Assembly: GCA_016858145.1 (NCBI GenBank) | Contig: JAEHOE010000106.1 | Span: 372,001-436,000 of the forward strand | DNA length: 64,000 bases | Direction of reading: 5' to 3' | From: Edaphochlamys debaryana | Lineage: Eukaryota > Chlorophyta > Chlorophyceae > Chlamydomonadales | In this document: piece after piece, positions 51,146-61,923 of the stretch | Numbering within the stretch: position 1 is the first letter of the stretch | Layout of the letters: each line of letters begins with the position of its first letter | Made by a program: the position numbers and the translations under genes | The notes under the pieces: model-generated | What the model was told of the DNA's origin: nothing | The model's database searches: none | What the model saw: only the letters and a program-made list of their open reading frames with translations

Positions 51146-54100
51146 ATGCACTCCATTCCACAAAACACTGGCGGTTTTTCCGGCCGCACGGGGGCCGAAC
51201 TTCTGAGTGAGAAGTGCCTGGAAAGGCTCGCCGTGTTCAAGGACGAGAGGTAGGACGGCTGGCCCGGCGCAAGCTGTCATACATCGGCCCTTAGCAGCGA
51301 AGCATGGCTGGATGGCTGGTTGGGTGGATGAGGGGGCGGGAAGGCATGGGGGAGTGCAACGACGCGCTGCTGGCCATGTTGTGCAGGCGTGACTCTGGTG
51401 GCAACGCTGTGCCTCCGCACAAAGTAGTTCGAATCGAGGCGGGCAACCTGTCCACTCTGAACTTGTGGGACATCCACAGCCACAAGGTCATGCCCGGCCA
51501 AAAACTTCCTGAGCAGCTGCAGAATGGGCCATTCTACGCTTTCCCAGCATTTGGCGGTGGGTAACAGCGGCGGCCTTGATGATTGCCTGCGCACTTGCTC
51601 CTGGCTTGCTTGTTGTTCACCACAGTGGCTGTCCTACACGGTCCTACCTGGTCTATTCCTCAGGAGACTGGGACGCCGCCCGTGCAGACTACCTGCAGGT
51701 TTCGTTTACAGAGAGCTGCAAGGTAAGACCGGCCACGGCTACATACCCTTATTACCCAAGCGCTGTTGCATGAAGGACGGTCCCCTCGCTCAGTTGCACT
51801 AGTTGCTCTACCTAGGTCAACCGCAGATGCCTTTGCACGCTTCCCTCTGGCATCCAACAGGTCTACCTGCTGTTTGTCAACAAGGCCCGTGTGCCCGCAT
51901 GGGTGCTGGCCAAGGGCTTCCATCGGCTGGAGGACTACAGCCTGCAGGTGGCGTGGGAGCTGGAGCTGGCCTTCAAGGTATGCGTGCAGCAGGAGGGGAC
52001 CGGTGGGTAACCCGGGCACACGCACAGCATGCGGTGCGGCGGTACGGCGCACAGCGTGGATGGGGGTGACATGGAGCAGACGCCAGGCAGACGACTGGGG
52101 TACTTGACAAGCGACATGCTTCCCCCCTGGCGCTAGATCATCGCGGTGATGACCAAGAAGCTCGACGACTGCAAGTCCGCCATGCTGCACATCTATGAGA
52201 GCGACGCCATTTACGAGCCCCACAAGGTGCGAGCACCCGCCGCTCGCCGGCGAGGGGATCGGCTATATATGACCCTTTGACCTGGCGCCTACCCTGTGTG
52301 CCCTGCAGCCGCATTCGTTTGGCGGCATGGGCGGCAAGCGGCTGCTCGACTACACCTACGTCTTCATGTGGCGGCCGCTCCAACCTAACGAGCGCAGCGG
52401 AGAGAAGCAGGGAGGAGGAGACATGCACCAGGTGCGTGTGACGTGCACGCACTGTGCGGTACGGAACATGGAGGACAGTGTGTCAGGGAGGGGCGTCAGT
52501 GTGTCATGGAGCCACACGGTGTCCCGGCCGCCTGCAAAGGGGATGTCAATTTGCAAACCACGCCCTCCAAGGTCAGGGGACGAAGTCTGTCCGGCGCACG
52601 CAGCCCCACCGAAGACATACATACCGGTATGCTTGACGAATCGTGTGATTGTGGCGCAGGACGCAAAGCAGGATGCCGCGGCGCTGGACGCCGAGGAGAA
52701 CCGTCGGCTGCGCCTGAGGTGCCGCCAAGACATCTTGTCAGGGGTGCAGAAGGGCAAGCTGGATGAGGTGTGGTCCGCCACCACCCGCTACCGCCGGCTG
52801 CTGGCCAGGGCCGCCGGCGGCGCGGGCGACACGGCAGCTGGCGGGCCGCTACCGGTTATGGTGGTCCCGACGGCGGCCGTCGGTGGTGGCGGCGTCAGGG
52901 CGCCTGCGCTGATCGATGACGGCGGCTCCTCGAGCGGCAGCAGCAGCGCGGCGTCATCCTCTTCCGCGGATGAGGCAGGGAGCCGGCAGAGTCGTGTTGG
53001 CGGAAGTGGTGGTGCGGGCACGGATCCCGTGGCGGAGGCCTCGGCTGCGGCCACGGCAAGCGGCAGTGGGCGAGCGGGCGGCGGCCTGGGCCAACCCCAC
53101 CAACGAAGCCGGCGGTTCCAAGACAACGACCACAGAAGCAATGGTGCAGAGTCACATGCCCGATTCTCCACCGCGCCACGCCTCTCCTACGCGGTTGAGA
53201 TGCCGCCGGACGCGCCCAGGCCGGCCTTCGTGACCACGCGCGGCGAGCTGCTCACCCACCTGGCGGTGCACACGGACAACTGCCCCGCCGCCATCGTGCC
53301 GTTCTTGGTGTCGCAGGGGGCGGAGCTGGACGCGGATGGCTTCAGGTTGGTTGCGTGTTGGGGCTTGCTGCAATGAACGTTAGCGTGCGCGCGCTTAGAC
53401 ACAACCTGGCCGCTCGCTCTGTCCACTTCCCAAGGCACGTGCTGGCCAACACCAAGGTGCTGCCCGCGTGCGGCTACCGCTCAGTCTCCCACTTTGCGCT
53501 GTCCTACGTCTGGGCGCAGCGCAACCCCATCGCCAGTGCCATGGTCATGGCCCAGGTGGGTGGTGGTAGGTAGAGGGGCAGGGACTACGTGCCACGGTGC
53601 CATACTCAAGCACGTTTGCCAGCATGCACTTGCTGCTCATCGCTGCTTCCTCAGTGCCTGCTCGAGACGAGCTCCAGGCACACCACCAAGACCAAGGAGT
53701 TCAGGCAAGCAGCCTCAGTAGCTCGCTCTCGCCCGCCCTGTGCACCACTTCCAGCCCATGACACCGCTCCCCACACCCTCCACGTCTGTTTCCTGCAGGG
53801 AGCTTGGTGAGCAGCTGCGGGTGCTGGCGCGGTGCCTGGTGGAGCGACTGGAGTGGATGGTGGTGGCGGAGAGCCTCGTGGGGCTGGAGGAGGCCGAGGA
53901 GGAGGGACAAGGCGCGGACGGCCCCGCGGCCCCAACCCTGGAGGGCAACGGCTCGCTAGCGGCGCCGCAGCTCACGCCCACGCTCGAGGACGTGCTGGCT
54001 CCTCGAGGCGTCGCGCTGTCCATCAACGACGCGCAACCCATGCAGGTTAGAGCGCCGGACGGGGATGTCTAAGGTCGGCATATCTCGGGGTGACCCCTTT

Positions 54101-57100
54101 CGCGGGATGAGGCTTGCTTCCTTCCATCTGTCGCCATGGCCCTGCTTCTGCCCTTCCCGCCGCTTGCCAGGTGGCGTACGACCACGACGATGACGAGTTC
54201 ATGGCCACGGGGGTTGTGCAGGTATGTATGGCACACTCCTGGTACGCTGTCTTCGATAACACGAGACCACCGCTCCACTCCCGCAGGAGTACTGCCAGGC
54301 GCGCTGGAAGGGCGCCTTCTACCGGGCCAACGCCCTCATCGTAAGCCGCTGCTGGGTGCAGGCGGGAATCCCCACCAACCTCGTGGCCTCATCAAGCTCG
54401 CTCTCTGTGCCCCAGCTCCATGCGCCCGTTGCCCTCTTTCTGTCTGTGTTGCCAGGAGGTCCAGGGCACCTCAGCGGTGCACTTCCGAGACAACCGCCTG
54501 GTGTTCAAGTTGCTCCACAACGCGGGATTCGTGGGCAGCCTGGGCGAGCCGGTGCTGCTGTGAGTGCCCAGGCCGCGGGCTTTGGGGTCCGGCATGCATC
54601 TTTGGGCTGAGCCCCTGCGGGCAGCTTGTTGGGTGCCCCCTGCTTGTCATGGGGCCAAGCACAACCTTGCGCTTCACGCCCAGCTCGCGATGCCACAAGC
54701 TATGCTTGGCTTATCCCTAAATTTCATTGCCGAGAGCGGGGAAACTTAACGGCCCGGCGCGAACTCAACGTGTTGGGAACGCGGTCACACCAACTCGCAC
54801 CCGTAGCCCAACGAGCGACGCATAAGCTTGTTTCGTATGGAGCATTGCACTCTTATGCTTAGCGCGAGGTATATGGTCAAGTTTGCGCGCAGCTGTTTCG
54901 AGGATGGCTGCGGGGCCGGCTTCGTCCAAACCTCACCGACCAAGCCCAGGCCGAGCTCAATGTTGCTATTTGACCCTCAAAATCTTAGATCCGTCAAGGG
55001 AGAAGTAGTTGCAACACCTTGTCGCCCCGCGTCCATCATGTCCCCCGAGCTTTGCGTGGAGTGCAAGGCCCAGTCTTCCCACCCCTCCCTGTGCCCGCCG
55101 GGCCGCTCTCACTTTCCTGTGTCCCGCAATCCCCGCCCCCTCCGTTCGCAGCCTCTTCTCCCGCATGGCGCACATGCTGCTGCTCTCGTCGCGGTCCTAC
55201 TTCGAGTCCCCTCGAGGGCGCTGGGCCTTCCGGCTGCTGTGCGAGGCGTTTCTGCTCTACGTCTTCCACGCGGTGCAGCTCATTGAGAGTAAGGGATGCA
55301 GAGTGAGGTAGAAGTGTCCAAGCATCCAAGCTCGGGCTGAGGCGTGCTGAGATGAGCTGAACGCTGAAACAAAGCAAGGCCTTCAGTTAATCCCGCCCGG
55401 GCTTCATCAAATTCCAGGCGAGGAAGGACTGACGTGGCAACACGGCGTGCTGACGCTGTACGTACTGTCCATGGTCGTGGACGAGACCCAGGTGAGTACG
55501 CAACCCAGGCTCACACCCGGCAGGCGGCAGCCACGCCGTACCTTGCCGAGCAGGTAGGGCCGACCTCGTGTCCAAATACGGTAGGCAAATTAGATAGCAA
55601 GCTGCCTTCCCCAAGGGGCTGCACGCAGGGAGCAGGAGGAGGCTGAGGGGTGCGGGGCGCGGGTGTAGTAGAAAACAACGAAGCGAAGCGCTTGGTTGTG
55701 GCGTAGGGTGTGTTCCGCTGACTACGCAGACCTGTGGGGAGCTTACCGAGTGTTCGTCGTCCCACCCTGGGTGCCCGCAGGAGATTGCGCACAAGTTTCA
55801 GCGGCGCCTGCTGACTTACTTCACTGACGGGTTCAACGTCATCGAGGCCGTCACCATATCGCTGCTGCTTGCGTCGGGCGGCTGCAAGGTGCGAATCTCA
55901 GTTAGCGAGCCCTGATGTCCACGGCATGCTTGCCCCATCCCACCCCTCTCCATCCCCCGGCCCCAACCCACCCAGATCGGCATGCTGGTACTGCCGGACA
56001 CAGGTAAGAGCGGATGAGCAGTCAAGACCCCCTGTGACCAGCCACAGCACCTGTGACAAGGCCCCCTGTGACAAGGCCCCCCTGTGACCAGCCACAGCAC
56101 CTGTGACATCCCACCCCTCCACCGTACCCACCCAGATCCCTCCTGGCAGCAGCTGCGCACCGCCAAGGACTTCCTGTTCAACACCACGGCCATCTTCCTG
56201 TGGATGCGCGCCCTGCAGTTCCTCATTCCGCTCGTGGGCGGTCTGGGGGCGCTCCTGATGGTGATCAACAAGATGGTCTGGGAGGTAAGGACTTCGTGGC
56301 GGCTTTGGTGTTTGTGAAAAGTTCTTAGCACTACACCTCTCTCTTCGCTCAGGTGCTGAAGTTCGCAGTGCCGGGGCTGATGATCATGATGGGCGTGTCG
56401 TTTACCCTGTACGGCACCTTCAGGTATGAGAGTCTCCGGGAGACGTGCGGCGCGCTTCGCGCCAAGCTCGGGGGGCCCGGGGCGTGGAGGATGACACAGG
56501 GCGAAACACATTCCACGCCAAAGCGTTGCAACTACGTTTCTTTACGTATCTGAGTTGTCCAAGGTTAGATAGGAACATCGCGGTTGGTCCGGGCTTGAGC
56601 GGTGACGACTGACCCGGTTTAGTCGGCCGCGCTCCATCCTCGAAACAGCTGAGCGTAAACTTGATAACACGTGTCTCGCTCTAAGCTTCAAAGTGCATTG
56701 CTTCATTCGAAACGGATGTTCGCGTCGCTCTTTGGGCTACGAGTGCATGCAATCAACAACATGCTGGGTTCGCGCCGGGCCACTAAGTTTCCCCGCTCTT
56801 AGGGACTCACTGTAGGGATGTTATACCGCAGCTTGTGGCATCGCGCTCCGGGCGTGCGGCACAATATCATGCGTATCCCTATGACACTGCAGCAGGGACC
56901 TGCCAGGCCTGCAGCGGTGACGGGGTTAAGACCCCGCGTGAGTCCCCGTCCCACCCAGTCAAGCCCCTCTCTCACCCCCGCCTCACCAGGGACCGTGATC
57001 TGCCCTCGCTGGACTCCTTCGCGAACGTCCTGTTGCTCCTGTTCCGAACGTTCCTGGGCGAGACCATGTTCGATGTGATGCACGAGGAGAAGGCCACTCT

Positions 57101-59564
57101 CTTCAACCTGTACGGCAACGTCATCGTCCTTCTCTTTGCACTCGCCGGGACCGTGGTGCTCGCCAATCTGCTTATTGCCATCCTCTCTTATCACTTCAAG
57201 CCCGAGAAGGTTAGGAGCTGGCGCAGTGGCTCAGCGAACGTCGGTCCTAGACGGTGCATCTGGTGCCCCTGAACCGCCTGAAGGCATCGGTCCCCTGTGC
57301 ACCCTCCCGGCTTCTTCAACACAGGTGGAGTCGCAGTCTAAGTTCCAATCCGCGGAGATTCTCAAGCAATATGAGTACAAGGTGGGCGCAGCGGGACAAA
57401 GACTGAGCGAAGGCGGGACGGAGGTTGAGCGCCTTGCTCTCATCTAACGGATCCTGCCCGGCCACCTCGCCGCAACCACGCCTCGCCCTTCCCCCCCCCC
57501 CTCGCCGTCCAGGTGACACGCCACCTCCTGGGCGCGCCCTTCTCGCTGCCGCTGCTGCTTCTGGACGCGCTGCTCCCCAGCGGCACGCGCACCATGCTGC
57601 CCCCCGAGAGCGCCACGGTGCTCTTCTCGCTGGGCGTTATGGTGCCCGACGGCAACCCCGAGCCGGGTGCGGACAGAGGTGGTGAAGCGGCCCAGCTTCC
57701 CCGTCCTTTGCGGGTTGAAGGGGCTTGAGAGGTGCAGCTCTCGCGGGATCAGGTTCCTTTTATGCGACACCCACCTAAGCACAGTATGCGCACGCAGGCA
57801 AGTCGGCCCAGTCCTCCCTGCTCCCCACCGGCACCGCGGAGCTGCCGTACCTGGTCTTCCTGCTCACCTACTACCCCCTGCACATGGCGGGTAGGCAAGG
57901 CCAAGCAAAAGCAACTCCGGAATCATTCCCATTGGCGCCGGGGCGGGGGAGGGGCACGTGCGTGCCGCATTGCTGCACCCCGCGAACCCTGCCGCGGGCT
58001 TTCATTCTCCCTCTGCACGCCTGCCCCAGCCACGTGGGCGCTCGGCCTGGCCATGGCGCCCTACTGCGTCCTCACCTTCGCCATCAAGGGCGCCAGCATC
58101 TGGCTGCCCGAGGGGCTCGCGGCCATGTCCACGCCTCATTGGTCCGCAGCTGCCACGCCGCTGGTCGACGGAAAGGACGGGGGGGCTGGTCACAAGCGCG
58201 GTGCGAAGGTGTGTCTCACCCCCACCCCGCATCCACACTGATTGCCGGGGCGGGGCTGCTCCGCTCAGGCAAGGCCTCCCCTGTAGGTGCACCGCATCTC
58301 AACTAACCAGGTCTCCATCCCACTCGATGCACGCATCCCCGCGATACGACATATGCGCAGGTGGCACCCGCGGACTCGGACCACCACGAGCTGTTGGACG
58401 CCACAGAGGAGGACGGGGGAACGGAGCGGGCGCACCTCGGAGCCGGGGGAGCACGAGACGGCAACACGCGGGTACGGGGCGAGCGTTAAGCCAGATGCCC
58501 AGATCCACCACCATGTCCACGTCCACTGCGCTCGCTGGGATTTGGGCTGGTGGAGACTGACGGCCCGAGCGTCTCGTCAACTGGCTGCGGACGAATTGTT
58601 CTACCATTGTCCTACCTCGCTCCAGAAGCCCACACCGCCTTGGCCCTCGCCCGCTCCCCTGTTGCGCGCAGACGCAGCGGCTTCTGCGGCCGGGCGTGCT
58701 GCTGCTGCAGTGCGGCCTCTTCGCCGTCACGCGCCTGGCCTTGGCGGTGCTGGGGGCGGCGGTGTACGTGGGCGGGATCATGGTCCTCTGCTGCGTCGTG
58801 TGGCTGGTGCGCAAAGGGGGGCGAGGAGTGGGCGAGGGGCGTCGGCCAAGCTGCGCCGGCTAATAAAGCCGACGACACACCCACCGCCACCCCTGCTTGG
58901 CCCCCGCCCTGCCTGCAGGGCCTGCACCAGTACGCCGCGCGCCTGGTCTTCAGCGCCTTCTGCGTGGGGCTGGGCTGGCTGCAGGTGCGCGCGTGAACAT
59001 GCCTGTACTGCCAGGCGCTTGCTTGCTATACTTGCATTTCTGCTTTCAACCCCGGCCCTCGCTCCCCGTCTCCCGATCCCCGCAGGGCTGGTTCGGATGC
59101 TTCCACATCCTGGGAGTGGACGGCGGCGCCTCCGCAGCGGTGCGGGCCCTAGTTGCCCGGGCAGAGGGGGCAGACGAGGAGCGCAGCCCGGCGGCCCCAG
59201 AGGCCGCGGCGGCTGCGATGGGCGCATCGACGCACGCCATGGACGCTCGCTGGGTGCGGGTGAACCAGGCTGCGCTCAAGGACCGGGGTCAGGTGGGTGC
59301 GTGTATCTGCGTAGTGCAACCGTTGGCGTCCATGGCCCCCGCCGCACCTACCCTAATGTGGTCCGGCTTGACGTGTTGCTTGCGCTCTGCGTTCAGGTGC
59401 TGTCCAAGAGGGAGATCGAGGCGGCCATGCGTGACGCACAGTTCAGCAGGGCGCAGGTGCATGAGGCGCGGCTGGGGGCCCTCCTGGAGCCAGCCAGGAG
59501 CACGAGCAGGGTTGGAGCCAGCGAGCCAGGGAGCAACAGCAGACGGCGGCTGCCCGGCACTTGA
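51146..59564 (+). CDS. TRP-family cation channel, 29 exons, 1310 residues
   Basis: Twenty-nine exons keep phase without a break and total 3933 nt: first 51146-51249, second 51387-51556, last 59397-59564. A long N-terminal cytoplasmic part includes a Ser/Gly-rich linker in the 686-nt exon 52660-53345. Hydrophobic segments fit an S1-S6 core: LLCEAFLLYVFHAVQLI (55152-55288), GVLTLYVLSMVV (55418-55491), FNVIEAVTISLLLASG (55781-55888), FLWMRALQFLIPLV (56136-56284), FAVPGLMIMMGVSFTLYG (56353-56423), then pore FLLFRTFLGETMFD-like and S6 NVIVLLFALAGTVVLANLLIAIL (56990-57209; written with its pore as LLLLFRTFLGETMFD). S6 is followed by a TRP-like SYHFKPEK. The likely role is cation entry at the plasma or ciliary membrane. 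After the core, residues about 1000-1186 hold four further hydrophobic stretches (LPYLVFLLTYY, WALGLAMAPYCVLTF, VYVGGIMVLCCVVWL, LVFSAFCVGLGWL), unusual for TRP channels. Exon 9 ends at a GC donor (53704). Confidence 0.85.
54648..55035 (+). repeat. Dispersed repeat copy B in TRP intron 13
   Basis: About 390 bp here align along their length with the reverse complement of 56,440-56,886. Shared anchors, in order, are GCGATGCCACAAGCT, AGAGCGGGGAAACTTA, GGCCCGGCGCGAAC, CAGCTGTTTCGAGGATGG and GTAGTTGCAAC. No target-site duplication or terminal repeat is obvious. Confidence 0.85.
56440..56886 (-). repeat. Dispersed repeat copy C, inverted, in TRP intron 19
   Basis: This is the same element as copy B in the opposite orientation (CCATCCTCGAAACAGCTG, TAAGTTTCCCCGCTCT and AGCTTGTGGCATCGC are reverse complements of copy B anchors). 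The two lie about 1.4 kb apart and flank exons 14-19. Confidence 0.85.
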
Positions 59565-61923
59565 CTTTGCTCGACTCAGTGCTGAAGTCATTGAGGGGTT
59601 TGACCGTTTGGAAGCGTTCGCTAGGGCAGGCGGGGGGGGTGGGGGGGATGGACCTGTGCAAGAGGCGTTGGAGGCGTTGGCAGCTGAAGGGGGTTTCACA
59701 GGGTGGGCGCGAGGGGCGTAATGATCTGGTCTTGGTGATGCCGCTTCTAGCGGCATCACCAATCGATCAATTACGGGGGACCAGGGGGGTGGCGGGGTGG
59801 GTTCGTGCCAGTCGCGTGCAAGCACGGTCGACGTAAGGTGACACATGGCTGCGCGAATCAGCTGGTTGCTCAAATGATATGGTCACAGTGCTTATGTACA
59901 AACGCAGCTGCTCGCAGCGGGCTCGGGCTGGGTAAACCGATGGACATCGCACTGATCGTGAGCGGCCCTCGCGCCCTCGCACCCTCGCGCTGGTGAACAA
60001 TTTGCGACACAATCAGGGATATTCCACGAGGGCTTTGCGCGACGTGGGTCCTTCTGCATGGCTAAAAGTGCCCCGGGTGCATGCACCGAGGTCGGCCCGC
60101 TTGCGTGCTCCATTCGGCCCAACACCGCGGCTGTCGGCCTTGTGCTAGGCTGGGAACTCGCTGCACGGATTTTGGCGGCCTGTGGGGCCTCACAGAGTAA
60201 CTCGCCAAGGTCCGGTGACCCAGGGTCACCCCCAGCTCGACGTCGTGATTCGACAGGCGGCATAACTAGCGTGAAGCAGCTCATCAGGTGATGGGAGGGG
60301 CACCATGGGGTCAGCGGGGCGGTGGGGAGGGAGGGGGGGATGACAGCACGGCCCCGCGGGCAAGGAGGGGAAAAGGGTATGGGGCACGGGCGTGCCTGTG
60401 TGGGCCTACACGCTGACGGGCCAGGCCAAGGCCAAGGCGAAGGCCACCGGGGCGACCTCGGGAGGGTTGGAATGCGTTGGCGGGAATCGCCGACCTGGAC
60501 CACCCTTGCTTGCCGACCCAGTGGGAGCTATCCCTACGGTGTGCAACGTGGAGATCCGTTCATAGGCAGAAGCGAAGTGCTGGGGCGACTTGGTCGCAGG
60601 AGGAATGCATTCGCGAGGTCGCAGTCGACGCCAGCGTGAAGCAGCTCATCAGGTGATGGGAGGGGCACCATGGGGTCAGCGGGGCGGTGGGGAGGGAGGG
60701 GGGGATGACAGCAAGGCCCCGCAGGCAAGGAGGGGAAGGGGAAGCGGGCACGGGCGGGCGTGCCTGTGCGGGCCTGCACGCTGCGGGCTATCGGAATGAA
60801 GGGCCCGGCTAGCGGCAGGATGGAGGGGGGAAGAGGAAGGGGACAGTGGGCAGTGGGCAGTGGGCACTCGGAGAGGAATGGCACGGCCAGAGGTTACTCT
60901 TGGGGAAAAGGGGCCGCTAGCCAATGGCTGCGCGGTATGAACCCGATGGTATAGTCAGTGCACGCGGCCTGGGGCCCCCGGTTCAACTGAGGGGGGCCAC
61001 GTCGCCGTCGTCGCGAGGTTGGAATGCCTCAGCGGGAATCGCCGAGTAGGACCAGACGGGCTCGGCGGGGTCGGAGCCACGAAATGCTGTCAGTGTAAGT
61101 TGCAAGGACGAGATAGACGAGATCCCTCGGCAAAAGCGAAGTGCTGGGGCGACTTGGTCGCAGGAGGAATGCATTCGCGAGGTCGCAGTCGACGCCCGTT
61201 TGTAGGCGCGTTTTTAGTCATCGATCCATGTATATGTTGTTGGCGGTATGAGCTTGTCGTCACGAGTTGCGAGGGCTGTTCGCGGGCGATCGGTGCGTCG
61301 CGGGCTGTTGCGCTACGTCGCCCGCACCCGTTGCCCCACACTGCGTCGCCCGCAACGCCCCACGCTGGCACGACGTAGATTTGAAAGTTGTGCCGGCCTG
61401 GGCAGGCGCGATGGCCTGGCGCGACCGCCGGTTGCGGGCACATTCCCACGGTTGCGCATCCCCACGTCGCCTCCAGGCCTGTCACACCGGTGTACCGCCC
61501 CTTTGGCGTTCTGCGCAACCCGCCGGTCGGGGACCGAGCGCCTCTGGGGGCCTCATTGAACCACTGGCCATTCGAGCCTCAGATCCAGCGACCCGGGGTC
61601 ACCCCGGGCAGGATCCATCTGTCGCTTTTTCGCGCTCCCTGAGCTGCTTAACTAGTTGGAGATAAGTGCTACAGGTACTTATCATTGTGCGAACGTCCGC
61701 GTAGTATGTGATAAAGGAAGCAGCCCCGCCAGCAGCTCATCCGTGAGCAGTCTGCGTGTCAAGCTCGGCCCGCAACCGGGGGGGTGCGATGTAAAGCCTT
61801 GGTGCCGCTCCGTCAAAGCACATTACACGCCTTACACTGCAAGCTCGTCACGCGAACGTCTGCAGAGTAACGTCTGCAAAATAACATCGCCGCGTAAGCG
61901 CAACATGTCGTGCCTGATCAAAC
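59565..61923. other. Intergenic stretch with complex repeats
   Basis: No gene is recognised. Blocks recur in different combinations: GAAGCAGCTCATCAGGTGAT plus a CACCATGGGGTCAGCGGGG tract at about 60,273-60,370 and 60,634-60,735; GGGCGACTTGGTCGCAGGAG with GAGGTCGCAGTCGACGCC at about 60,580-60,632 and 61,145-61,195; and TTGGAATGC...CGGGAATCGCCGA at about 60,468 and 61,018. The shuffled order suggests a degenerate tandem array with a unit of roughly 350-550 bp. Confidence 0.6.
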
